Shown here one piece after another: positions 43,294 through 55,665 of a stretch of DNA of 64,000 bases. Origin of the DNA: Ascoidea asiatica (Eukaryota > Ascomycota > Saccharomycetes > Ascoideales > Ascoideaceae); the NCBI GenBank assembly GCA_001600695.1, contig BCKQ01000016.1:240001-304000 (forward strand), written 5' to 3'. A model generated the notes under the pieces. The model was not told where the DNA came from, made no database searches, and saw nothing but the letters and a program-made list of their open reading frames with translations. The position numbers and the translations under genes are program-made. How positions within the stretch are numbered: the stretch's first letter is position 1; each line of letters opens with the position of its first letter.

Positions 43294-44105
43294 ATGACTC
43301 TAAATTTACTGTTGAAAAAGAGATTAATATTATTGATCCATAATAATACAAATATCAATTTAAAAGAAAGAAATATTATTCAATTTATTTTAATATTTAC
43401 TCTTATATTTTTAATAATTTCTCTTTATAACTTATCTGTAACTTCACAGTTCATAAACTCCAATGACATTGATCTAATTTCTATAAATGATAACCCCATA
43501 AATAATAATAGCAATAATCATTTAGATAATAATGAAGATTTAGAAAAAGAAAAAGAAAAACAAAAAGAAAAAGAAATTGAAAAAGACAAAGACAAAGACA
43601 AAACCAAAGAAAATGAAAATATAATCATATTACAACCTTCTGGTGTCAAAGAATATATTCAAAAACAAGAAGATGATGATTTGATTAATATAATCATTAA
43701 TAATTATAATAATTATAGAGATTTAACAAGAATAAATTTACCATTGGAACTATTAAATTCAATTAATACAAATAAACAAGAAAAAAATATAAATTTAAAT
43801 AATCAATTAATTTCAAATTTAAATTATAATTTTGATAATAGATTATTTCCTTCTTTATTAATTAATGAAATTTTTACAAATAATTTATTAACTCTTTCTT
43901 CTAAAAATATAATTAATGATTTTAAAATTCAATTTAATTGGAATTATATTATTAATTATAATTATAAATTCAAAAATTCAACAATATCAAATTTATTAAA
44001 TATTGATCCAAATAATTTAAATTGTAATTATTTATCAAATAAATTAAACTTAAATTATAATGATTTCATTCAAAATTATTGTCAAGATTTAAAATCATCT
44101 AACAC

Positions 44106-44153
<48 letters not shown>

Positions 44154-46488
44154 CATTAAAAATACATTAACAACTTCCATATCAAATAACAATAATCAAT
44201 TCAAAAACAGAAATTATAATAAAAATGATCCATTTTTAAATCTAAATGATATTCCAATTTCAATCAAAAACAATTTAAATATTAATTTAGATGAAGATTT
44301 ACGAATCTTTTTTTCAAATCTTTATCTTTCAAAAAAAATGGCAAATCCAAATAATATATTCATTATTGATGATAACCAAAAAAATAATGGTGCTGTGTTT
44401 ATAATTCCTGTATTAAATTCAACTTTAGATACCAATAATGAATTAAAAACAAGTAATTCAAAGAATAATAATAAAAATAATTTCAAAAAAAACTTATACC
44501 CAGATTCATTAATTGATAAATCTTTAAATTATTTAATCAATAAAAGAAATTTCATTAAATCCTTCAATGATAATGAAGGAAAAAATAAAGATGATAATCA
44601 AAAGATAAATGACAATAACAATAACATTGATAATAATAATAATAATGAAGGTAATAATAATAATAATGTAAAACTGAAAAAAGATTTGAATAAATCAGAG
44701 ATTCCTTCTTTATTATCTTTATTTGTTGATGGCATTACTCCTTCAATTGAATTATTCAATTTACAAAAATTATACCCAGATTTATTAAACAATTATCTCA
44801 AATCAAAATCAGATAATTCTAAATCATCAGATTCAAATAATAATGATAAAGAAAATGATAATAAGAATAAAGAAAATGATAATGAAAATATTTTTGATTT
44901 AAATTCTAATTCATTTAAATTTATTCCTAATCCAAGATCATTATCAACTTCATCAAAAGATTTAAAAAAAATTGATTTAACTAATTCAGATTTTGAATTT
45001 CCATTATCAATTAATTCTATTAAACAAAATTTTAATCCTATAGTTTTAAAAAATATTGAATTACAATTATCTTTATTAGAAAAAATAGAGAATAATGAAT
45101 TAATTGATATTAATGAATTAAATTTAAATTTTCCAAAATATTTTCAAGAACCATTATTAAAAGATTTAAATAAATTTTATTCTTCAATTCATTTTGATTG
45201 GAGATTTTTTAATGGAATTCAAATGACACCAAATGAACATTCATTTATTTTACATAATTTAATTAGATCATGGTTTAAATTTGCAAATATTTTAAATTTA
45301 AAAACATGGTTATCTCATGGTTCATTAATTGGTTGGTATTGGAATGGATTAAATTTACCTTGGGATACAGATATTGATATTCAAATAAGTTTTAAAGATT
45401 TATTAAAATTAGTTAATTTAAATTATAATAATACTTTAATTTATGATTTATCAAATGATTTATATATGAATGAATCAATAAAATTAAATTCCAATTTTGA
45501 TATTGGATCAACATCATATTTCTTAGATATTAATCCAAATTTTATTTTAAATAATTATAATAATATTAATAATGATTTATTAAATAAGAATAATATAATT
45601 GATGCAAGATTTATTGATACAAAAACAGGATTATATATTGATATTACTGCAATTTCATTTAATAATAATATTCAAATAAATAATAATAAAAATAATAATA
45701 AAAATAATAATAATAAAAATAAATTATCAATATTTGATAAAAATGATTTATTAACAACAATTTTACCAAAAGAATTAAAAAAAATTAATAAAATTGATAC
45801 ATTTTTATTTTCATATGATTATCAAAAGAAAAATAATAATGAATTTAATAATGAATTAAATATAAATAAAGAATTAAAAAATTTAAAGAAAAAATTGGTA
45901 GAAAATGAAGAATTAAAAAAAAAATATGAGATTGAATTAGAAAATTTATATTTAAAAGCAGAAAAAATTCAATTATCAAAAAATTTACCAATAATTTCAT
46001 GTAAAAATAATCATTTTTATAAAATGGAAGATTTATCACCATTAATTCCAACAATTTTTGAAGGTATTATTTCTTATATACCTTTTAATTATAAATATAT
46101 TCTTGAAAAAGAGTATAGATCAATAAATCCATTAATTAATAAAGATTTAGAAAATTATGAATTTAAAGATGAAATTTTAAATCTTTGGTTACCTAAGATT
46201 AAATGTAAAGAATTTTCAGAAGAAGAATGTTTAAATAAAAAAATCAGTGTTTATAGAGAATTCATTAGAACTTCAGATTTAACTAAAATGCATAAAAAAG
46301 AAATGAAATATTATCAAGATGATAAACTGAAACTGAATGGAATTAATATTGACAATGAGAATAATGAAATTAAAATAGAAACTGTAAATGTAAATGAAAA
46401 TGAATTCAAAAATTATCCATATAAATTAACAGATGAAATTCCATGTTTTAGGTATGACCCATGGATTGCAAAACTTTCTCAAAATTAA
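43294..46488 (+). CDS. MNN4: Mnn4-like LicD-family mannosylphosphate protein
   Basis: Mnn4 is a type II Golgi membrane protein needed to add mannosylphosphate to cell wall mannans. 1064 residues. A short cytosolic N-terminus is followed by one membrane segment (about 28-49, IIQFILIFTLIFLIISLYNLSV). Asn/Lys/Glu-rich stem sequence fills most of residues 60-620. The LicD domain starts about 640 with SIHFDWRFFNGIQM, then LKTWLSHGSLIGWYW and the metal-binding-like LPWDTDIDIQ. GLYIDITAIS and the terminal block CKNNHFYKMEDLSPLIPTIFEG, then YIPFNYKYILEKEY, follow. The C-terminus includes FRYDPW. It lacks the long KKKKEEEE tail of S. cerevisiae Mnn4. Several Mnn4 paralogs exist in many yeasts, so the exact ortholog is open. 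Confidence 0.85.
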
Positions 46489-48285
<1,797 letters not shown>

Positions 48286-48844
48286 AATAACAGAAATCGC
48301 AATATTTTCAATTATATATACTATATATATATATATATATTCATACATACATTCTGATAATTAGACATATTTTTTTTTTATATAAAACCTTCAGCAAATT
48401 CTGTAGCGTTTTTACAAAATAATATTCTTTGAGCTTTGATTTTTAATTTTTAGGGAATTTTATCAATTTGTTTATTATAACTTCTTTGAAACGAAGAAAA
48501 AAAAATTAAGAAAAGAGAAGAGAAGAAAATAAAGTAAAGTAAAGTAAAGTAAAGTAGAAACATTAGGAGAGAAAAAAATCAGAAATAAGTAAAAAGATGG
48601 AGCTTTTAAGTAAGAAAAAAAAATTGCACCAAGAAATTTACATAAAATACTTACATACAATATATACGAACTTTCATTTAAACTTCGAAAATAAACATAC
48701 AAATAAACAACAAAAACAAACAAACAACAAAAATTATTATTTCAATAACCAATTAGACAGCCATTAAGTTTACAAACTGTACCAAGCAAGATAAAATTAA
48801 ATAAAAATAAATCGAGTACATAACATAGCAGCTAATAACTATAT
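48286..48844. other. Convergent terminators URA5/HRB1
   Basis: 0.56 kb, with a TATATA run after URA5 (48316-48340) and an AAAGT pentamer repeat (about 48533-48556). No coding potential beyond a chance frame at 48475-48723. Confidence 0.6.
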
Positions 48845-50711
48845 TTACATTTCAGTATCATTTACTTCAGGTTCAGGATCAGGTTCAGTTACCGGTTCAA
48901 GGTCAGCATCTGGCTCAACCTTTGTTTCTTCGGTAGCAGGAGCTTCTTCTGTAACTACAGTATCTGTATCGGCAATTGGAGAAGATTCAGTTGTAGCTTC
49001 AGGTTCTGAAACAATTGGTACATTACTAGATGGAACAGCTGGAGGAGGTACCTCTCCACCTGGAAGTTTAGCAAATGAAATACGTAATTCACGTTTACCA
49101 TATTCAAATCCATCTAATCTTTCGGTTGCAGCAACAGCATCTTCTTGAGATTCAAATCTAACAACAGCAGAACCATTAGATCTACCAGTACTATCAAATT
49201 GAATTTCAGCTATATCAACTCTACCAAGAGTTTCAAATAAATCATATAAATCATCATTTGTAGTTGACCATGGTAAATTAGAAACAAAAATTGTAGAACT
49301 TTCAACACCATTACCTTTAACACCTTCAGAAAAATCACTATTAACCTTAGGTTTTGGACTACGAGTACGAGATCTAACTTCTTTAGTTTCTGTAGGTTCA
49401 ACAGCATTATACTTACTTGCACGAACATCTAATTGTCTTCCATCCCAATCATCACCATTAAAACGTTCAATAGCTTTATCAGCTTCTTCTTTAGTTGCAA
49501 AACTAACAGTACCAAAACCCTTTGAACGACCTTTGAAATCTTCTTTTACATCAGCTCTTGTAACTTCACCACATTCACGAAATCTATCTTTAAGATCTTG
49601 CCAAGTAACTCTAAATGGTAAATTTGCAACAAAAATTTCAATACCTGGTGGACCACGAGTTTCACGACGTTCAAATTTATCTCTACCTCTATCACGATCA
49701 AATCTACTTTCTCTTCCACCATAACGATCATTTCCACCATATCTATCATCTCTTTCTCTATCTCTACCACCATAACGATCACTTCCACCATATCTATCAC
49801 GACCAGAATCACGTTTTTCCGGAGGAGGATTATCTTCTCTAACAAAAATTTCACGACCTAAGAAAGTAGTATGATTATATTTATCAATAGCTTTTTGAAC
49901 ATCTTCTTGAGTTGAGAATTCAACAGTTCCCATACCTCTTGAACGACCATGAGAGGTAACAATATCAGCTCTTGCAACATCACCAACTTAAACAACAAAT
50001 TAAAAAAAAAAGAAAAATTCGAAAATTACATGTTAGCAACTTCATTAAAAAACAAAGATAAAGTTTATAAGCAAGACAAAAAAAATCAAACAAACAAACA
50101 AACCACATCTTATCTTATTTTATCTTATCATATCATATCAAATCATATCATATTCTATCATCATGAATCAATCAACAAGTGTTATAATTTTAAATATCTA
50201 CAAACTCCATACTCATTCTTTAATACTTTTTATAACTTTAAATTACTATCTTTTTTTTTTCTATTCTCAAACTTTCTTTAGTTTCAACATTTATCTTATA
50301 TGAGCTTAACTTGACATATCATTTTTTCTATTAAATTAGGTTACTTATGTTCCAATTTAATAATAAAACAAATAATAAAACAAATTTAAATTTAACTTTA
50401 TACTGACATGGAAACTTGACGACAATAGCACAATAAAACAAGAATTAAAATAAAAAAGGGCAAAAATGCAAATAGCATAACAAAACAGAACAAAACAAAA
50501 CAGAACAAATGTAAACTAAAAGCAAAAAATTAAAAGATAATATTAAAGCCCTTACAAAACCCAATTAACCTATATCTAGTAAATTCAGATAACAAATAAC
50601 AAACAAATAATTAAGCAAATGTCAAACAAATGTTAAAAAAATTAGATATTTAAAATTAATTAAATATTTAATTAAAGAATTTAAATGAGAGGGGGTAGAA
50701 AAAAAAAAAAC

Positions 50712-50749
<38 letters not shown>

Positions 50750-51600
50750 AAAGAAAATAAACAGAAATAAAATGGGAAATAAAAAAAAAATGAAGTGCAA
50801 ATGAATTAATAGTCCAAGTTATCAATATATATAATAATAATATATATAAAGTGATAATATAAAATAGAAGATGATTGGATTGAATAAGTTAATTTTGAAT
50901 TAAATAAAATATAATGAATTGAATTGAATTGAATTGAATTGAATTGAAGTCAATTGAAGTGAAGTGAAGTGAAATGAAATGAATTAGAAAGAAAATAGAG
51001 TGAAAAAATACATACCTTGTTTAAAATGATCTTCTAATTGTTGATAATCACAATGGAAAGGTAAATTACCAATAAAAATACTTTTTGAATAATTTCTATT
51101 TGATTTATCAGCAAATAAACCAAATTTTGAAGCAGGAGGAGGAGGTCTTCTATCATAACTTCCTCTATCTCTATCTCTTCCATAAGAACCTCTTGAATCT
51201 CTTGAATCTCTGTCTCTATTATAGGAACTTCTTGAATCTCTGTCTCTGTGATAGCCACCTCTTGAGTCTCTTGAGTCTCTGTCTCTATTATAAGAGCTTC
51301 TTGAATCTCTGTCTCTATTGAAACCTCCTCTTGAATCTCTTGTATCCCTAGAATCTCTGTCTCTTGGATAACCTCTACTAGGTCTATCTCTTCTATCATA
51401 GTCTCTTCCTTTATCATAAGAGCTTCTTCTGACTGGAGAACGAGAACGATCACGATCCTATAAGTAAAAAAAATAAAAGAAATAAAGAGAGTTAGTAATA
51501 TGAATTTTATGAATTGATAAATGGGAAATCCAAAGTGGCAAAACTTCATTTAAGTACATACATCCCTAGAATAGTCGTCAATATCCATAGCTTCAGACAT
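48845..51600 (-). CDS. HRB1: Hrb1/Gbp2-like SR-type RNA-binding protein, two introns
   Basis: Hrb1 and Gbp2 are shuttling SR-like proteins that couple splicing quality control and TREX to mRNA export. The gene is spliced: exon 1 51562-51600 (MSEAMDIDDYSRD), exon 2 51016-51457, exon 3 48845-49986, giving 540 residues. Donors are GTATGT at both introns; branch points are TACTAAC (51491-51497) and TGCTAAC (50032-50038); acceptors are TAG and AAG. Exon 2 encodes RDRDSRDSRGG-type SR/RGG repeats, then the start of RRM1 (SIFIGNLPFHCDYQQLEDHFKQ). Exon 3 completes RRM1 (VGDVARADIVTSHGRSRGMGTVEF), then a GRDRYGG linker, RRM2 (IEIFVANLPFRVTWQDLKDRF) and RRM3 (STIFVSNLPWSTTNDDLYDLF). The tail is acidic, Pro/Glu/Thr-rich. 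Three RRMs plus an SR N-terminus fit this family; Hrb1 versus Gbp2 cannot be separated. Confidence 0.9.
49987..51015 (-). other. Intron 2 of HRB1, 1029 bp
   Basis: It has donor GTATGT (51010-51015), branch TGCTAAC (50032-50038) and acceptor AAG, and is inserted within RRM1 after the first base of a codon. It contains an ATA/TAA triplet run (about 50711-50748), a GAATT pentamer run (about 50916-50947), and many A and T tracts. No nested gene or snoRNA was recognised. The length is unusual for a yeast intron outside ribosomal-protein-type genes. Confidence 0.85.
51458..51561 (-). other. Intron 1 of HRB1, 104 bp
   Basis: Donor GTATGT at 51556-51561, perfect branch point TACTAAC at 51491-51497, acceptor TAG at 51458-51460. 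It separates a 13-codon first exon from the SR-rich exon at a codon boundary. Confidence 0.92.
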
Positions 51601-52655
51601 GATTAAATAAAAAATTGATTGATTGATTGATTCTATAGCAATTAGTTTTACCTTCTTTTGAATATTTGATTATTTGATATTGGAATTAAGCAGAATAATA
51701 ATAATAATAATAACAATAACAATAACAATAACAATAACAATAAGAAGTCAAATATGATTATGAATATGAATGTGAATGGGAATATATGAAAGTGGTTTGG
51801 GTTGTAAACAGTGAGTTGAATTTAAATGTTACTATCAAAGCGCAGTCCTTGCACAAGAATCCGCTCGAAAAGTGAAATTGGAGTGAAAAACCTTTTTTGA
51901 GCTTGCCCAAACGAAGGTTTACACCGGGGTCCAGTCACATGCTCTACGGGGGTCTGTTTCTTGCTTTTGTTTTCTTGTCTCAGGCGCGTTTCACGTGGTC
52001 GAGCCGTGTCACATGATATCCACTTAGCTGGTCTCCGGCGCATCACATGATTTCTGATACTTCTTTGCTGCTATGCCCTAAATAAATGTATTCTTCTTCA
52101 ATCTCAAATTCTCTCCAACTTCTCAATGAAAATTTTCAAATGTGTTTCATATAAATACAGAGAGAGGTAAATATTTCTTTTTATTAACAATATATAGATC
52201 GAATTATGATATCAATATTGTTTTATATCTAACACAATCTTTAATGAATTGTGACAGATAATATGTTATCTCCTTTTTTTAGTTCAATTATGTTTCTTTG
52301 ATCTATTTCTTTTTCCAATTGGTATGTTTCTTATTCAAAAAATTATCTATATTAAATGTTTTATGGTATTGTGAAGTTTGAAAAATAATGTTTAAGTGAT
52401 GATAAATTGTGCATAGTTCAACCAAAGACTACTATCTTATGACGACAAATACTCCATCGAAATTAGTCTTTCACCCCTATCTGATTTATAAAATATTATC
52501 AAATTTCAATTTTTATTTCAATTTCTATATTAATTAATCTCAATCAAATCATTTGACTTACAATTTACTAACTAAATTATTTTATCTATTTTTTTCAGAT
52601 TTGTTTATTATTATTTAGTATATAGTTTCTAATATAAAGTCTTTTAATAAAAATT
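51601..52655. other. HRB1 promoter region and FIG1 3' flank
   Basis: Near the gene: an ATTGATTG run, then AAT and AACAAT triplet/hexamer units (51697-51742). A GC-rich block at about 51838-52060 carries four CACRTG boxes. 52080-52655 is plain AT-rich sequence. No gene seen. Confidence 0.6.
51934..52049. promoter_or_regulatory. Cluster of four Cbf1-type RTCACRTG boxes
   Basis: GTCACATG (51934-51941), TCACGTG (51991-51997), GTCACATG (52008-52015) and ATCACATG (52042-52049) all fit the core bound by the yeast bHLH factor Cbf1 (centromere CDEI type). They lie 330-450 bp upstream of the HRB1 ATG within a GC-rich block. Four in 116 bp of an AT-rich genome is more than expected by chance. Confidence 0.5.
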
Positions 52656-53465
52656 TTAAACTTTTGGTTCAATTATATCTAATTTATTTGTAATTTCTTT
52701 AAAATATAAAATTATTGATAATATTGAATTTATTATACTAAATGTAAATGCTGTCCAAATTATACCTAAAGCTTTATTACCTTGTTTACCTTGAATAATA
52801 TTTAAACTTGAAGGTTCAACTAATTCAATTCCACTTTTTATTGAAATATGTACCCACATTGATCCAATACCCCAAATTAATGTAATAATTAATGATAAAA
52901 TTAATGAAATTTTATTACTTTTATTTTTAAATGGTGCAAATGGTATACAATTATATATATGAATAATGAATATTAAACAATTTAAAATTATTGTAATTAT
53001 TAAAATATATGGTTCAATAACTTCTTCTGAAAATTTTAATCCAATTTTTATAATATCTAAAGTACCTGTTGTACCCTTTTTTGATGAATTATATAATGAA
53101 ATTGCTGAATAATCAAGATAATTTTTTAAATTTGAATTTATTGAACATATTGTTCCATTATTTGTTATAATTGTAGAACTATTATTACCATTTAAACTAT
53201 AATTTTCTATACAAAAATTTAAATATCCTAATTTAATTTTAATATCTCCTGCATTTGTTGAATTTTTTTCTTCATAAGCTTCTTCAATTAATGTATATAT
53301 TGAACTTGTTTTATTAAATTCATATTCAATTAAATATATTGATGATAATGATTTATTATTCTTACTACATCCCGTTAATAAAAATGTTAATAAAAATATA
53401 CTAATAAAAATTATTATTATTGCAAAATATCTTGGTCCTTTTTTTAAAACTAATAATGATAACAT
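52656..53465 (-). CDS. FIG1: Fig1-like membrane protein
   Basis: Fig1 is a four-span plasma membrane protein induced by mating pheromone. It is needed for low-affinity Ca2+ influx and for cell fusion. 269 residues from ATG 53463-53465 (MLSLLVLKKGPRYF); codons further up lack an ATG. Membrane segments lie near 15-33 (FAIIIIFISIFLLTFLLTG), 155-175 (YILIITIILNCLIFIIHIY), 188-208 (ISLILSLIITLIWGIGSMW) and 237-256 (ALGIIWTAFTFSIINSILSI). The large loop has LGYLNFCI and TICSIN, two cysteines matching the family's loop pattern, and Asn-X-Ser/Thr sites. The assignment rests on topology, the GC after TM1 and the LNFCI motif. It is divergent from SGF29. Confidence 0.75.
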   Translation of the reverse strand: MLSLLVLKKGPRYFAIIIIFISIFLLTFLLTGCSKNNKSLSSIYLIEYEFNKTSSIYTLIEEAYEEKNSTNAGDIKIKLGYLNFCIENYSLNGNNSSTIITNNGTICSINSNLKNYLDYSAISLYNSSKKGTTGTLDIIKIGLKFSEEVIEPYILIITIILNCLIFIIHIYNCIPFAPFKNKSNKISLILSLIITLIWGIGSMWVHISIKSGIELVEPSSLNIIQGKQGNKALGIIWTAFTFSIINSILSIILYFKEITNKLDIIEPKV

Positions 53466-53975
53466 CTTAATAACTTTTTTTAAATCTAATTTAATATACA
53501 CTATATTTTTAATCTTAAAAGATCTCTATTCAATTTCAAATTCAAATCTATATGATTTCTTCTCTTTTATATATTTCAAATCCATTTTATTTTCAATATT
53601 CAAAAGAAACAGAAAATACGATATATAAAAATCATACATTATAAACTTTTGAATTTGGTATTATAATTATATTAAATGATAAAATATTTCTATAAATATA
53701 TGTTAAATTATATTAAAATTCTTTAAATAATGATAAATTACAAATCCTGAAATGGGTTTTGAAACTTTTATTTAGGACAAACACCAATAATATTTAGGAA
53801 CACATATTTTACTTACCCGGGCCTCGGTGTCCCATCCGGTTTCAAGACCCTTTAAATTCATTATTATCAATTTGAGTTTATTGTTTATTTATTATTAATA
53901 TATTGCTTTAATTCAATAATTCTAAAAGTAGAAAGTAAATTAATTAATCAATAAAGAATAACAAAATATAATAAT
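53466..53975. other. Divergent promoter region FIG1/SGF29
   Basis: 0.5 kb. A short GC-rich patch at 53814-53853 contains a perfect Reb1 site; the rest is AT-rich. Confidence 0.6.
53813..53820 (+). promoter_or_regulatory. Reb1 site
   Basis: TTACCCGG is an exact match to the core bound by the general regulatory factor Reb1. It lies about 155 bp before the SGF29 ATG in the FIG1/SGF29 divergent promoter. Confidence 0.5.
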
Positions 53976-55268
53976 ATGGATTCAAATTTAGAAGATAAGT
54001 GGGATATTATAACTACAACTTTACAGGATATATTTAATGCAAATCAAACAAATTCTTTTGATAAACTAAAATTACCAATAAATGATAAAAATGATTTAAA
54101 ATCAAGTAAATTATCAATAAATAAATTAAATGATTTAAATTTTAAAATTGTTAGACATAAAGAAAATATTGAAAGATGTGAAAGATTATTAGATACTGTT
54201 ATTGAAAATATTGAATTTTTAATTGATGCAAAAATCTCTTTTAATAATTCAAATTCTATAAATTCAAATTCAAATAATATTTCTTATTCAACTAATAGTA
54301 CTAAAAGTACTAATAATCTAATTAACTCTATTAGTCCAATTCATTCAAATAATAATTCAAATAATTCAAATCATTTTCATGGATTTAATAATTCTAATTC
54401 CAATTCTAGTATTTCAAATAAAAATCAATTTAAATTCAAAAATCATCAAAAATTACAAATCTCTCAGGATCCTGATTTTATAGATAATAATGAAAATAAT
54501 AAAAATATCACTTCAAATATCACTTCCAATACAAATCAATTTCATTCAAAATCAATGAGCCCATATTTTTCTTCTTCTTCTAATAATAATAATAATGAAA
54601 ATATTGATAATATAACTTTTACATCAAATCAACTTAAGATTAAGTCCCTGAATAAATCTAGATCAAGATCAAAATCTCCTTTGAAAGATCAAAGAAATAA
54701 TATTTCAAATAAAAGACAACAATTACAACAAATTCCAAAAATTTCAGAAATTTCAGAAATTTCTCCAAATGATAATATTAATTTATCTGATTTTGAACCA
54801 CAATTGAATAGAAAAGTTAAATTAAATAATAAAAAGGGTAAAAGTTATTTTAGTTCTTTATATAATGTTTCTGGTCCAATAATTTTAGGTTCTGAAGTTG
54901 TTTATAAATATAAAACTTCTATAGATCATGAATGGATTCAATGTGAAGTTATAAAAATTTTAGATCAAACTCATTTTAAAATTAGAGATCCAGAACCTGA
55001 TAGTAATAATCATTGTCAAACTTTTGATGTTAATTGGAAAGAAATTATTTTAATACCAAGTTTAAAAGATGTTTCCAATGGTTTAAAAAATTATCCACCA
55101 AGATCAAGAGTATTAGCAAGATATCCAGAAACTACAACTTTTTATCCAGCTGAAGTTATATCTTCTAAAAGAGATGGAACATGTAGATTGAAATTTGAAG
55201 GAGAAGAAGAAGAAGGTAAAGAAACTGAAGTTTTAAGAAGTTTAGTTTTACCTTTTCCTAAATTATGA
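53976..55268 (+). CDS. SGF29: Sgf29, SAGA complex tandem-Tudor subunit
   Basis: Sgf29 reads H3K4me2/3 with a C-terminal tandem Tudor domain and anchors SAGA's acetyltransferase module to promoters. 430 residues. N-terminal coiled-coil part: DKWDIITTTLQDI and LNFKIVRHKENIERCERLLDTVIENIEFLID. A long Asn/Ser linker (about 85-290) follows. Tandem Tudor (about 295-428): GPIILGSEVVYKYKTSIDHEWIQCEVIKI, HFKIRDPEPD, NWKEIILIP, YPPRSRVLARYPETTTFYPAEVIS and CRLKFEGEEEEGKETEVLRSLVLPFP. The family signature YPxT(T)TFYPA with its aromatic residues is intact. The S. cerevisiae protein is 259 residues; the extra length is the linker. Confidence 0.92.
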   Translation: MDSNLEDKWDIITTTLQDIFNANQTNSFDKLKLPINDKNDLKSSKLSINKLNDLNFKIVRHKENIERCERLLDTVIENIEFLIDAKISFNNSNSINSNSNNISYSTNSTKSTNNLINSISPIHSNNNSNNSNHFHGFNNSNSNSSISNKNQFKFKNHQKLQISQDPDFIDNNENNKNITSNITSNTNQFHSKSMSPYFSSSSNNNNNENIDNITFTSNQLKIKSLNKSRSRSKSPLKDQRNNISNKRQQLQQIPKISEISEISPNDNINLSDFEPQLNRKVKLNNKKGKSYFSSLYNVSGPIILGSEVVYKYKTSIDHEWIQCEVIKILDQTHFKIRDPEPDSNNHCQTFDVNWKEIILIPSLKDVSNGLKNYPPRSRVLARYPETTTFYPAEVISSKRDGTCRLKFEGEEEEGKETEVLRSLVLPFPKL

Positions 55269-55665
55269 AATTATATAATAATATATATATTGTATATTCA
55301 TAAAAATTAAATGAAGTGAAATGAAATAAAGTTAAAAGTTGAAGGTTACAAAAAAGAATTTAAAAAAAAAAAATTAATTACAGTGTAAAATGTATAATAT
55401 AAGTATGTACTTTTTTTTTTTATATATATAAAATATCTGGAGAGATGGATATAAATAAACTACAAATTGTTATTTTATAAAGTATCATAGAATATATTTT
55501 TTATATATAAATTTGAGCATAAATATTAATAATAATTAATGTAAGGTTTGTTATATAAGAGTCATAGGAATATTAAAAGTAGAAGAGGAAAAATAAAAAA
55601 TGAGTTATGAATGAAGAATAAAATAGAATAGAAGATTAAAGTTAAAAAAAAAAAAAAAAACATAT
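55269..55665. other. Convergent 3' region SGF29/oxygenase-like gene
   Basis: 0.4 kb, very AT-rich with TA and A runs (for example 55643-55660) that likely serve as terminators. Nothing else. Confidence 0.6.

Noticed and set aside
50032-50165. C-box-like ATGATGA on the minus strand in the HRB1 intron, possible snoRNA
   Set aside because: No D box (CTGA) at a suitable distance and no terminal stem.
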